Shown here one piece after another: positions 52,451 to 60,913 of a DNA stretch of 64,000 nt. Within the stretch, counting starts at the first letter, position 1. Each line of letters opens with the position of its first letter. Source of the stretch: Microbacterium sp. HD4P20 (GTDB lineage Bacteria; Actinomycetota; Actinomycetes; Actinomycetales; Microbacteriaceae); assembly GCF_019449275.2 (NCBI RefSeq), contig NZ_JAHZQZ020000014.1, forward strand, positions 620,001-684,000. The letters run 5' to 3'. A program made the position numbers and the translations under genes. Below the pieces are notes generated by a model that searched no databases, was not told the origin of the DNA, and saw only the letters and a program-made list of their open reading frames with translations.

Positions 52451-52535
52451 TGAGAGAACTCTCATCTTGAGTCAAGCCAGATCGCTCAAGATGCGATCAG
52501 TGATTCCTCAGGAGCGTGAGCAGATCGCTCAGGAT
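52451..52535. promoter_or_regulatory. cluster of inverted and direct repeats between pilA and the DUF1905 gene
   Basis: TGAGAGAACTCTCA (52451-52464) is a perfect inverted repeat. CATCTTGAG (52463-52471) pairs with CTCAAGATG (52485-52493) across 13 bases. AGATCGCTCAAGAT (52479-52492) recurs as AGATCGCTCAGGAT (52522-52535). The hairpin could end the DUF1905 transcript, and the repeats could be regulator sites for pilA. Confidence 0.5.
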
Positions 52536-52539
52536 TGCG

Positions 52540-52839
52540 TCACGCGTCCAGCACTTCGATCCGGACAACCACGACGGATCCCTCGCCGATGGCCTCGGCA
52601 TCCCGCACCGTCTTCTTCAGCGGCAGCACGTACGACCCGCTCCCCGAATCGGGAAAGATCGACGTCGCCCACTCGCACCCACCGATGCGGGCGCGCACCC
52701 GCACCGATCCGAACCCGCGGTAGGGCCGTGGGATCTCGCGGATCTCTTCGCTGAGCTCCGGCGGAACCGACGTGAAGAACCACGACGAGTCCTCGCGGGC
52801 ACTCCACCGGAAGACATCCGACTCGAACTCGATCAGCAC
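52540..52839 (-). CDS. DUF1905 domain protein
   Basis: A 99-residue protein of the DUF1905 family, a small beta-barrel domain of unknown function. It begins MLIEFESDVFRWSAREDSSWFFTSVP and continues GFGSVRVRARIGGCEWATSIFPDSG and SYVLPLKKTVRDAEAIGEGS, all typical of the family. No membrane segment. The start is GTG at 52839. It stands alone, with the SRPBCC gene upstream on the same strand. Confidence 0.85.
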   Translation of the reverse strand: MLIEFESDVFRWSAREDSSWFFTSVPPELSEEIREIPRPYRGFGSVRVRARIGGCEWATSIFPDSGSGSYVLPLKKTVRDAEAIGEGSVVVVRIEVLDA

Positions 52840-52887
52840 GCATCGAGCCTAGCCACGGCCGCCGACGACGACCGCAGAACCGTCACG

Positions 52888-53316
52888 TCACAGGTGCTCG
52901 CCGGGGGCGCCGCCGTACCGGTCGACGAGCCGTTGCAGGCAGTGCGACCACCCCTCGACGTGGCTCGCACGATCGTCGGCCGAGAGGAATCCGGAGTGCC
53001 GCACGACCACCCGCGTCGCACCGCCGGCCGCGCGGGCGAGCGTGAACTCGACGTCGGTCGAGTGCTCCTCGCCGGCCCATCGCCACGCGAGCCGCAGCGA
53101 TTCGGGTGCGTCGTAGGTGAGCACCGCCGCCTCGATGGCAAGCCCGGCCGACTCGGACCGGACCTGCCATCGACCGAGCTCGAGCAGCTCCACGACCGCT
53201 GTGGTCTCGAAGTTCGGCGGCCAGATCCACGCCGCCAGCCTCTCGGACTCGGTCAGATCGGCCCAGACAGCATCAACGGATGCCGCCACCAGCGCTTCTT
53301 CGGTCAGTTCGAGCAT
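52888..53316 (-). CDS. SRPBCC (AHSA1-like) domain protein
   Basis: A 142-residue protein of the START/Bet v1-like superfamily, probably a small-ligand-binding or stress protein. The opening ELTEEALVAASVDAVWADLTESERLAAWIWP is the usual AHSA1 start, and GGATRVVVRHSGFLSADDRASHVEGWSHCLQRL is the C-terminal helix region. No catalytic residues can be assigned. It lies 18 bases downstream of the glycosyltransferase stop on the same strand. Confidence 0.84.
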   Translation of the reverse strand: MLELTEEALVAASVDAVWADLTESERLAAWIWPPNFETTAVVELLELGRWQVRSESAGLAIEAAVLTYDAPESLRLAWRWAGEEHSTDVEFTLARAAGGATRVVVRHSGFLSADDRASHVEGWSHCLQRLVDRYGGAPGEHL

Positions 53317-53334
53317 GCCCAGACCTCCATCGGT

Positions 53335-54213
53335 TCAGCCGCCGTAACGCGGTGCCCACTCGTCGCTCTCGGGTTCCCAGCTGGCCCCGTTCTGTGCGCC
53401 CGCCGGCTCCTCGCGACGCCGCCAGGCGGCACCCTCCGGCCAGCTCACGGCGAACGTCGTCGCGACCTTGGCGATGCGGCGGGACAAACCGGACACCGTC
53501 TGCACCGGTCGGGCCGAGACCGGCATGCGCAGCTGCGGGTCATACCGCACGCCATCGGACTCCCGCAGGCGGATCGTGAGGTCGAGATCGTCGTGGATGC
53601 GCGCGTTCTCGCGGTCGACCTGCTCCCGCACCCGCTCCCAGATGCTCGTGCGCATGGCGAAGTTCGAGCCGAACACGAGGGGGATGCCCAGCCACTTCTT
53701 GATCCAGTAATGCCCGCCGCCGATGTACCAGCGCTCGCCCAAGTAGTTCTGCAGCGCAGAGCCGCCGTAGAACTCCGCACCGCCGGTCAGCACCCCCAGC
53801 GACGGATCGGCGACGAAGGCGCGCACCAGCCGGGCGATCCAGTCCGGATGCGGGCGCGAATCGGCGTCGAGCCGCGCGATGATGTCGGCCTCTGCCATCG
53901 CCTCGTCGTAGCCCCGAGCGGCGGCAGGCCAGATGCCGATGACGGGCTCGGCCACCACGACGGCGCCGTGGCGGCCCGCCACGGCGGCCGAGGCATCCGC
54001 GCTGCCGTTGTCGACCACGATGACCTGGTCGGCGGGGTGCGTCTGAGCGTCCAGCGCGGCGAGGCACTCCTCCAGAAAGTCAGCGTCATCGCGGCACGGA
54101 ATCACAACGACGACGCGCGGGACGAGGGGCACAGCCACACGATACTCCCGCGCCACGCCCTCGGCGCGCGCCCTGCCGATGGCGTCGGGCCGCGCATGCG
54201 CGCGTCCGCTCAC
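53335..54213 (-). CDS. family 2 glycosyltransferase
   Basis: A 292-residue GT-A fold inverting glycosyltransferase. VVVVIPCRDDADFLEECLAALDAQTHPADQVIVVDNGSAD is the nucleotide-binding N-terminus, ARLDADSRPHPDW carries the metal-binding DxD, and HDDLDLTIRLRE is the acceptor-side acidic motif. No membrane helix, so it is probably cytoplasmic or peripheral. GTG at 54213 overlaps the response regulator stop (GTGA), which supports this start and coupling to the two-component operon. Substrate unknown. Confidence 0.87.
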   Translation of the reverse strand: MSGRAHARPDAIGRARAEGVAREYRVAVPLVPRVVVVIPCRDDADFLEECLAALDAQTHPADQVIVVDNGSADASAAVAGRHGAVVVAEPVIGIWPAAARGYDEAMAEADIIARLDADSRPHPDWIARLVRAFVADPSLGVLTGGAEFYGGSALQNYLGERWYIGGGHYWIKKWLGIPLVFGSNFAMRTSIWERVREQVDRENARIHDDLDLTIRLRESDGVRYDPQLRMPVSARPVQTVSGLSRRIAKVATTFAVSWPEGAAWRRREEPAGAQNGASWEPESDEWAPRYGG

Positions 54214-54863
54214 CGCGCCCCTCGGCTGCGCGCCTCGTGCGCCGCGATCGCCAGCTGCACGCGGTTGTCCAGTCCCAGCTTGGCCAACGCCGAGGAGATG
54301 TGCGCCTTGACGCTGCCGACTGAGAGGTACAGCCGCTCGCCGATCTCTGCGTTGGCCAAGCCGTCGGCCACGGCCATCGCCACGTCGCGTTCGCGATCGC
54401 TGAGGCCCTCGAGCGGGTCTTCGGTCATCGGCCGCTCGCCCCTGGCGACATGGTCGATCAGCTGGCGAAGCACGATAGGCGACACGCGCGACTCCCCCGC
54501 AGCGGCCGCGTGGATCGCGGCGATGATCTGGTCGGGCGGCGTGTGCTTGAGCAGGAACCCCGCCGCCCCGGCGCGCAGCGCGTCAAGCACGATCGGCTCC
54601 GCCCCGAAGGTCGTCAGCATCACCACGGCGGGCTGCTCGCGTACTGAACCGCACAGCTCCCGCAGCGCCGACACGCCATCGGTGCCCGGCATGCGCACGT
54701 CCAGCAGCACGACATCCGGCCGGTTGCGAACGACCGCGTCGACGAGCTCGCTGCCGTCCGCGGCCTCGCCCACGACCTGCACTCCCGGGTCACCGGCCAG
54801 CAGCATCCGCAGCCCCGCGATCACCAATGGATCGTCGTCGACCAGGAGCACACGCACGCTCAT
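54210..54863 (-). CDS. NarL/LuxR-family response regulator
   Basis: A 217-residue regulator. The receiver domain has the acidic pair VDDD near residue 9-11, phospho-acceptor Asp55 in VVLLDVRMPG and Lys105-region FLLKHTPP. The C-terminal LuxR-type helix-turn-helix contains LSDRERDVAMAVADGLANAEIGERLYLSVGSVKAHISSALAKL. It is translated directly after the histidine kinase (ATGA overlap) and likely controls the divergent ABC transporter, a common arrangement in actinobacteria. Confidence 0.93.
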   Translation of the reverse strand: MSVRVLLVDDDPLVIAGLRMLLAGDPGVQVVGEAADGSELVDAVVRNRPDVVLLDVRMPGTDGVSALRELCGSVREQPAVVMLTTFGAEPIVLDALRAGAAGFLLKHTPPDQIIAAIHAAAAGESRVSPIVLRQLIDHVARGERPMTEDPLEGLSDRERDVAMAVADGLANAEIGERLYLSVGSVKAHISSALAKLGLDNRVQLAIAAHEARSRGAR

Positions 54864-56056
54864 CGGCTGCCCACCGGCAGTTCCGCCACGACACGGAACT
54901 CACCCTGTTCCACCCCGGCGCGAAACCACCCGCCCTCGATCCGCACCCGCTCCTCGAGACCCACCAGCCCGTTGCCGTCTGGCGAGACATCCCATCTCGT
55001 GACGCCCGGCGGCACCGGATTCGCAGCGACGATCGTCAGCTGCGACCGATCCTGGCGCAGCCGCACCGTGACCGGCGCGGCGGGGGCGTGCTTTCGGGCA
55101 TTGGTGAGGGCCTCCTGCACCACGCGGTACGCCGCGCGCTGAGTGGTCTCGCGCAGACGCTCGGGCCGGGCATCGCTGTCGAAGTCCACCTGCTGCCCGG
55201 CTGCGGCGGCGTCGTTCAGCAGCCGCTCGAGGTCGGTCAGCCGTGGCTGCGGCGCCGCGACGCCGAGCTCGTCGTCGCTGCGCAGCAGTCCCAGCAGCTC
55301 GCGCAGGTCCTCCACCGCGCCCTGAGCGTTGCTACGGATCACTCCGGCAGACTCGTGCAGCTCGCGAGGGTCCGGGGGATGCGGCGAGCTGGCCCGGTAC
55401 TCCAAGGCTCCGGCGTGCATCGACAGCAGCGAGATGCGGTGCGCGAGCACGTCGTGCATCTCGCGCGCGATGCGCTCGCGTTCGTCGCGGCGCGTCGTGC
55501 TGAGGCGTTCCTCGTAGCGTTCGCGATCGCGGGCCGCGGATTCGCGCAGCCCGACGATCAGCTGACGCCGTGCTCGCCCGAGCAAGCCGATGCACAGGGT
55601 GAGGGCGTACATGAGAGGCACCACGATGAGCCACACCAGCCACGTCATCCCCGGCAGGGGCGCGACCGCATGGTACGGGAGCGCCGCGAGGACGTGGAGC
55701 GTCGTGACCAGCAGCGCCCACCGGATCGGTGCGAGCAGTCCCATCCGATACACGGCGACGAGCGCACCGACCATGGCGGTGATCGAGACGGCGCCCGGCA
55801 CGATGAGCAGGACGCCGACCGTCAGCGGATACCTGCGCGTCCACCAGATGGAGGCAGACGCGAAGGCGCCCAGCGCGATGTCCCACGGCCACCACCACCC
55901 GAGGATCTGCGGATGCACGCCGGGACTGGCCATGACCCAGCCGACGAGAAGCGCGGTCCCGAACAGCGCGGCGTCGGTCGCCCACTCCCCGCGCGTGCGT
56001 CCCGCCGCGGGCGACAGCCGTTCGGCCACTCGCCGCCACGTCGCAGAGGCTGCCAT
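54860..56056 (-). CDS. sensor histidine kinase (HisKA_3 type)
   Basis: A 398-residue membrane kinase. Four or five membrane helices lie in residues 25-165, with only short external loops, so the signal is probably sensed in the membrane or via the transporter. The HisKA_3 dimerisation motif is RERIAREMHDVLAHRISLLSMHAG with phospho-acceptor His201. The ATPase domain shows VVQEALTNARKHAPAAPVTV and GNGLVGLEERVRIEGG. ATG at 56056 is chosen; a longer frame would run into the palindromic divergent promoter region. Confidence 0.92.
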   Translation of the reverse strand: MAASATWRRVAERLSPAAGRTRGEWATDAALFGTALLVGWVMASPGVHPQILGWWWPWDIALGAFASASIWWTRRYPLTVGVLLIVPGAVSITAMVGALVAVYRMGLLAPIRWALLVTTLHVLAALPYHAVAPLPGMTWLVWLIVVPLMYALTLCIGLLGRARRQLIVGLRESAARDRERYEERLSTTRRDERERIAREMHDVLAHRISLLSMHAGALEYRASSPHPPDPRELHESAGVIRSNAQGAVEDLRELLGLLRSDDELGVAAPQPRLTDLERLLNDAAAAGQQVDFDSDARPERLRETTQRAAYRVVQEALTNARKHAPAAPVTVRLRQDRSQLTIVAANPVPPGVTRWDVSPDGNGLVGLEERVRIEGGWFRAGVEQGEFRVVAELPVGSR

Positions 56057-56073
56057 GCCTCGATGATACGGAC

Positions 56074-56142
56074 GACGGATGCCGCGGCATCCGTCCGCCT
56101 GAGGTCCCTGGCCGACCGACGCGGGGTTCTGGCCGATCGGCC
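56074..56142. promoter_or_regulatory. two palindromes in the kinase/ABC divergent promoter region
   Basis: A perfect 22-base palindrome at 56074-56095 is centred on GCCGCGGC and contains GGATGCC in both directions. A perfect 12-base palindrome GGCCGATCGGCC lies at 56131-56142. Both are between the sensor kinase and ABC transporter starts, so they are candidate regulator sites. Confidence 0.5.
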
Positions 56143-56178
56143 GGTGCGCAGGGCGATCGGAAAGCGTGGAATGGGGGC

Positions 56179-56958
56179 ATGACAGCACAGCACGACGACA
56201 CACCGGCCCTGGAGATGCGGAGCCTGCGCCGCGAATTCGGCGACAAGGTCGCCGTCGACGACATCGACCTCACCGTGCCGGTAGGCTCGTTCTTCGGCGT
56301 GGTCGGACCCAATGGCGCCGGAAAGACGACGGCGCTCTCGATGGCCGTCGGGCTTCTCAGACCGACGTCGGGCAAGGCGTTCGTGCAGGGCCTGGACGTG
56401 TGGTCCGATCCGGTCGAGTCCAAGCGCCGCCTGGGAGTGCTGCCCGATGGGCTCGCCCTCCCTGAGCGGCTGACGGGCGGTGAGCTGCTGACGTACTGGG
56501 GACGTTTCCGCGGGATGGCGACAGAGACCGTCGCCGCACGCACGGCCGAGCTGCTGCGCATCCTCGAGCTGGAGGAGGCCGAGGGCCTCGGCACGCTGGT
56601 CGGCGAGTACTCCACGGGTATGCGCAAGAAGATCGGACTGGCCACCGCGCTGCTGCACACGCCCCGTGTGCTCGTGCTGGACGAGCCGTATGAGGCGGTC
56701 GATCCGGTGAGCGCGCGCGTGCTCACCCGGATCCTGCGGCGCTTCACCGAAACCGGTGGTTCGGTCATCATCTCGAGTCACGTGATGGCTCTGGTGGAGC
56801 AGCTGTGCGACCGAGTCGCGATCGTCGCCGAGGGCCGCGTCCTCGCGCAGGGCACTCTCGACGAGGTGCGAGCCGGGTCGAGCCTCGAGGACCGGTTCGT
56901 CGAGCTCGTCGGAGCTCCCGAGGTGAACGAGGAGGAGCTCGCATGGATCGGTGGCTGA
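56179..56958 (+). CDS. ABC transporter ATP-binding protein
   Basis: A 259-residue ATPase of the ABC-2/drug-export type. Walker A is GVVGPNGAGKTTALS, the signature region is YSTGMRKKIGLATALL (variant of LSGGQ), Walker B is VLVLDEPYEAVDP, and the His switch is IISSHVMALVE. ATG at 56179 gives a complete N-terminus. It overlaps the permease gene by 16 bases, forming a two-gene exporter unit divergent from the two-component system. Substrate unknown; such units often export antimicrobials or lipids. Confidence 0.92.
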   Translation: MTAQHDDTPALEMRSLRREFGDKVAVDDIDLTVPVGSFFGVVGPNGAGKTTALSMAVGLLRPTSGKAFVQGLDVWSDPVESKRRLGVLPDGLALPERLTGGELLTYWGRFRGMATETVAARTAELLRILELEEAEGLGTLVGEYSTGMRKKIGLATALLHTPRVLVLDEPYEAVDPVSARVLTRILRRFTETGGSVIISSHVMALVEQLCDRVAIVAEGRVLAQGTLDEVRAGSSLEDRFVELVGAPEVNEEELAWIGG

Positions 56959-58640
56959 TCTCGCTCAAGTTCGCGATGCTGCGCAACTCCTCTGCGGGAC
57001 TGCGCCGGGCCGGATGGGTGATCGGGGCGCTTCTGGTGGTGGCGACGTGGGCCGGTGCTGCGCTCGCAGCCGACTCGGGGGTGCGCCACGACTTCCTGAC
57101 GCTCGTGCTGGCGATGTGGCTCATCGGCGGAATGTTCGGCCCCGTGCTGATGAGCGGCGCGGGCGTGCTGCGGGCCGACTACTTCGCGTTGCTCCCGCTG
57201 TCACGCGGACAGCTGGGCCGCGGGCTGCTGGCCACGGTGTTCGTCGGTGTCGCGGCGACGTATGTGCTGCTGGCGGTCCTCGCGGTCAGCTGGCACGCCG
57301 CGGTGCTGAGCCCCGTCACGATCGTCGTGGCGGTGGTCGGGTCGATCCTCACCTGGATCCTCGTGATCGCGTTGTCGCGGCTGGTCTACGGTGCGCTCGG
57401 CGCGGCGATGCGCACGCGGCTGGGTATCGAGATCGCCGGGGTTCAGTGGGGCATCCTCCTCGCGGCGATGTTCGCCGGCTGGATGATCGTCTCGGTCGCC
57501 TTCCAGTCCATCCCGCAGCTGCTGCAGGCGGGGCTTCCCGCAGGACCCATCACGGCTGTGCTCGATTCCCTGCCGACCTCTTGGACCGTACTCGCCGTGG
57601 AGGCCGCCGCGGCGGGCGATTGGGGCACCTCCGCCGCCTGGCTGGCAGCCCTCGTCGTGCTCGACGTCGTCTGTGTGGTGAGCACCGTCGCCCTGCTCGT
57701 TCCCCGGTCGCAGCGAGTCACCGCCCGGCGCGGTCGTCCGCGCTCGCGCGCACTGGTCGCCGGCGGCGGCATCCTTCCCGCGACGCCGACCGGCGCCGTC
57801 ATCATGAAGGAACTCCGTCAGTGGCGGCGCGACCCGTGGCGTGCGCTCGAGGCGAGCACCGCGGTGTGGACGGGTGCCGTGATCGGCGTGTTCGCGTTGC
57901 TGGGCGGCTATACCGCGCCCGCCGGCGCCTTCGCCGGAGTGATCGTCGCCATCATGGTGGCGCTGTCAGGGTGCAACCTCTACGGGCAGGACGGCTCGGC
58001 GGTGTGGCAGAACGTCGTGGGTGAGAGCACGTGGTCGGTGCGGGCCGACGTCCGCGGCCGGCAGTGGGCGATGGCGCTCGTCTTCCTGCCGAGGGCGCTT
58101 CTCGTCTCGATCGTGTTCGTCCTGCTCGCCCAGGCATGGTGGGCGATTCCCTTCGTCATCGCAGCGCTCCCCGCGACGGTCGGCGCGGCAGCGGGCGCGG
58201 CGATCCTCACGTCCGCCGTCGGGGTCTCGCCGGGCGTCGATCCTCGCCGACGGGTCGGTCCGAACGACGCGAACGGCAACATCGCACTGCACATCTGGAT
58301 TGCGCTGGCGGCGACGGCGATCGGCGTGGCGCCGACGATCGGCATGATCGTGTGGTCCGCCACTAGCGGTTCCACGCCGGTCATGATCGCGACCGCGATC
58401 GTCGGCGTGCTCAACGGCTTCGTCGCAGCGTGGCTTCTCGGCCGCGTCGCGATCGGCTACCTCTCGACCCGCATGGTCGACGTGTTCAGCCGCATCCGCT
58501 ACGGCAGGATCTTCCGTGACACCGGCTCGGGACTGCTCGATCAGCTCGCCGCATCGACCCTGAAGGGCGAGCAGGTGGCGCTGGAGGCGAAGCAGAAGGA
58601 ACGGGACAAGCGGCTGGAACGCGCACGCACCAGCGCCTGA
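56943..58640 (+). CDS. ABC-2 type transporter permease
   Basis: A 565-residue membrane protein with about 12 hydrophobic segments (for example LLVVATWAGAALAA, LLATVFVGVAATYVLLAVLAV, VIGVFALLGGY). It begins MDRWLISLKFAMLRNSSAGLRRAGW and ends with a charged, coiled-coil-like tail (EQVALEAKQKERDKRLERART). It is the membrane partner of the ATPase encoded just before it, since ATG at 56943 lies inside the last codons of that gene. Confidence 0.88.
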   Translation: MDRWLISLKFAMLRNSSAGLRRAGWVIGALLVVATWAGAALAADSGVRHDFLTLVLAMWLIGGMFGPVLMSGAGVLRADYFALLPLSRGQLGRGLLATVFVGVAATYVLLAVLAVSWHAAVLSPVTIVVAVVGSILTWILVIALSRLVYGALGAAMRTRLGIEIAGVQWGILLAAMFAGWMIVSVAFQSIPQLLQAGLPAGPITAVLDSLPTSWTVLAVEAAAAGDWGTSAAWLAALVVLDVVCVVSTVALLVPRSQRVTARRGRPRSRALVAGGGILPATPTGAVIMKELRQWRRDPWRALEASTAVWTGAVIGVFALLGGYTAPAGAFAGVIVAIMVALSGCNLYGQDGSAVWQNVVGESTWSVRADVRGRQWAMALVFLPRALLVSIVFVLLAQAWWAIPFVIAALPATVGAAAGAAILTSAVGVSPGVDPRRRVGPNDANGNIALHIWIALAATAIGVAPTIGMIVWSATSGSTPVMIATAIVGVLNGFVAAWLLGRVAIGYLSTRMVDVFSRIRYGRIFRDTGSGLLDQLAASTLKGEQVALEAKQKERDKRLERARTSA

Positions 58641-58647
58641 CGCCGCC

Positions 58648-59640
58648 TCACCACAGGGGGTGGATGGCCTCGCGCAGGCGCCGGTCATACACGTCGCGCA
58701 CCACGGCGTCGAAGGCGCCGACATCGAAGCCGCCCTCGAGCAGTGCCGCGGCGTCGGCGTTGGACTGCGCCTGGCCCACGTTGCGCGCGCCGGGGATCAC
58801 GCTCGTGACCCCCGGCTGCGCGGCGATCCAAGCGAGCGTGGCCGCCGGCAGGGTGACGCCGTCCGGCAGTGCGGCGGCGAGCTCGGCCGCGGCATCCAGT
58901 CCCGTCTCGTAGTCGACCCCTGAGAACGTCTCGCCCCGGTCGAACGCCTCGCCGTGGCGGTTGTAGGTGCGGTGGTCGTTGTCGGCGAACGTCGTGGTCG
59001 GTGTGTACCGTCCCGAGAGCAGTCCCGACGCGAGCGGCACGCGCGCGAAGACCGCCACACCGGCGGCGGCCGCGGCCGGCAGCACCTCGTCGAGCGGCTT
59101 GAGGCGGAACGGGTTGAAGATGATCTGCACGTTCGTCACGTGCGGACGCGCGATGGCGGCGAGCGCCTGCGCGCAGGTCTCGACCGAGACACCGTAGGCG
59201 GCGATCCCGCCGCTCGCGACGAGGGCGTCGAGGGCGTCGTACGTCGCGTCGTCCTCGATCACGGCGGTGGGCGGGCAGTGCAGCTGCACGAGGTCGAGGG
59301 TGTCGACGCCGAGGTTGCGACGCGATCGGTCGGTCCATGCGCGGAAGTTCTCGGGCGTGTAATTGCCGGGCTCCTGCGCGAGCCGCCGGCCCATCTTGGT
59401 GGCGACGGTGACGCCGTGGCCAGGTCTCTCCGCCAAGAAGCGCCCGATCAGCGTTTCGCTGCGCCCGTCGCCGTACACGTCGGCGGTGTCGAAGAGGGTC
59501 ACGCCGCGGTCGACGGATGCCGTCAGCACTGCGGCGGCCTCGTCTTCGCTCACGGCACCCCAGTCAGCACCGAGCTGCCAGGTTCCGAGTCCGACCGCCG
59601 AGATCGATCGGCCGGTCCGTCCGAGAGAGCGCTGCTGCAT
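58648..59640 (-). CDS. aldo/keto reductase
   Basis: NADPH-dependent oxidoreductase of 330 residues with a TIM-barrel fold. The catalytic tetrad is visible: Asp and Tyr in FDTADVYGDGRSE, Lys in VTVATKMGRR and His in LDLVQLHCPP. The C-terminal cofactor loop is VTSVIPGARNVGQAQSN. The N-terminus MQQRSLGRTGRSISAVGLGTWQLG is standard for the AKR group with this arrangement. ATG at 59640 is favoured over an upstream GTG/ATG in Pro/Arg-rich sequence. Substrate unknown. Confidence 0.9.
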   Translation of the reverse strand: MQQRSLGRTGRSISAVGLGTWQLGADWGAVSEDEAAAVLTASVDRGVTLFDTADVYGDGRSETLIGRFLAERPGHGVTVATKMGRRLAQEPGNYTPENFRAWTDRSRRNLGVDTLDLVQLHCPPTAVIEDDATYDALDALVASGGIAAYGVSVETCAQALAAIARPHVTNVQIIFNPFRLKPLDEVLPAAAAAGVAVFARVPLASGLLSGRYTPTTTFADNDHRTYNRHGEAFDRGETFSGVDYETGLDAAAELAAALPDGVTLPAATLAWIAAQPGVTSVIPGARNVGQAQSNADAAALLEGGFDVGAFDAVVRDVYDRRLREAIHPLW

Positions 59641-59796
59641 GGGGGGATCCCTTCGTCTGAGGTGGGGCGCACCGGGTGGGCCCGGATGGGGTCGCACGCG
59701 TGCCCGCCAGGATCGCGCCGCTCAGGCGCACCGCCTACCGTATCGGTTGGGCAGCCTGCTCAGCGCTGCGTCCGTCTCACCCAGTGGAGGTATCGC

Positions 59797-60888
59797 GTGG
59801 CCGAGAAGCGGAGTCGGCGCGTCCGCCGCGACGTGAGGGCCTGGACCTCGGAGGTCGTCGCCCAGTCCCGCCTGCTGCTCGCCGCCAAAACCGCAGCCGC
59901 CGCTGTGCTCGCCTGGTACCTGGCGCCGCTCATTCCGTTCGCCGAGGACCAGTACTCGTACTACGCACCCCTGGGCGCGCTGGTCACGATGTCGCCGACG
60001 CTCGCCCGCTCGGCGCGGGTCGGAGTCGAGGCCCTCGTCGGGCTCGGCCTGGGCATCGTCTTGGGGCTGGCGGGTCTGCTGCTGGTCCATGCCGGTGCCC
60101 CGGGCGGCGTGGGGCTGGGGATCGTCATCGCGGCGGGGGTGCTCGCCGGGGGCATCCCGCGCCTGGGGGCCGGCGGCGATTGGGTGGCGCTCGCCGCACT
60201 CTTCGTGCTGCTCCTGGGAGGCAGCGACGCCGAGGACTTCTCGGTCTCGTATCTCGTCACGATGGCTTTCGGCGTGCTGGTCGGACTGGCCGTCAACCTG
60301 CTGATCTATCCCCCGCTGTACCTCCGGCGAGCGAGCGAGCGGCTGTCGGCGCTGCGCGGTGTGGTCACGACCAAGCTGGAAGAGCTGGCGGATGCGGTCG
60401 CTGCCGGCGAGCTGGACGTACAGCACCTCGAAGCCGCCCTCGATGAACTCGGCCGCACCATCGCCGCCGTCACCGCCGAGGTGCGCGAAGCCGAGGAGAG
60501 CGGGCGAGGCAACCCGCGCCGCCGCGGTGCGCGCCGCGCGATCGAGGACGAGAACGCGCGGCGGATGAACGCGCTGGAACGGACGGCGTTCCTGACCCGG
60601 GATCTGGTCGACTTGCTGCTGCGGATGCAGGAACAGCACAGCCCGGGTCTCGCGTCCCCCGTGCGCGAGACACTCGCCGTCGCGATCCGCCGCGCAGCCG
60701 GCATCATCGGCACACCGATCGGCGCCGATGAGGCCCCCGACCGCCTGGATGATGCGGCCGCGGCGGTCGATGCACTGCAGCACGCGATCGAGCAAGAGCG
60801 TCGCGGGCCGGTCTCGGCGGTTGCGGACGACGTGGCCGCGGCGGTGTGCCTGCGGCGCATCGTGGATGCGTCACGACCCTTCGTCTGA
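59797..60888 (+). CDS. FUSC/aromatic acid exporter-like membrane protein
   Basis: A 363-residue protein with about six membrane helices in the first 180 residues (LLLAAKTAAAAVLAWYLAPL; LVGLGLGIVLGLAGLLLVHAG; YLVTMAFGVLVGLAVNLLIYPP). A cytoplasmic helical half follows, rich in Arg, Glu and Ala. The layout matches the ArAE/FUSC family of presumed exporters. GTG at 59797 has GGAGG six bases upstream. It is divergent from the aldo/keto reductase and convergent with the L,D-transpeptidase. Confidence 0.83.
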   Translation: MAEKRSRRVRRDVRAWTSEVVAQSRLLLAAKTAAAAVLAWYLAPLIPFAEDQYSYYAPLGALVTMSPTLARSARVGVEALVGLGLGIVLGLAGLLLVHAGAPGGVGLGIVIAAGVLAGGIPRLGAGGDWVALAALFVLLLGGSDAEDFSVSYLVTMAFGVLVGLAVNLLIYPPLYLRRASERLSALRGVVTTKLEELADAVAAGELDVQHLEAALDELGRTIAAVTAEVREAEESGRGNPRRRGARRAIEDENARRMNALERTAFLTRDLVDLLLRMQEQHSPGLASPVRETLAVAIRRAAGIIGTPIGADEAPDRLDDAAAAVDALQHAIEQERRGPVSAVADDVAAAVCLRRIVDASRPFV

Positions 60889-60913
60889 GGAGGCGCGAGG
60901 GTGGGGGCGGCGG

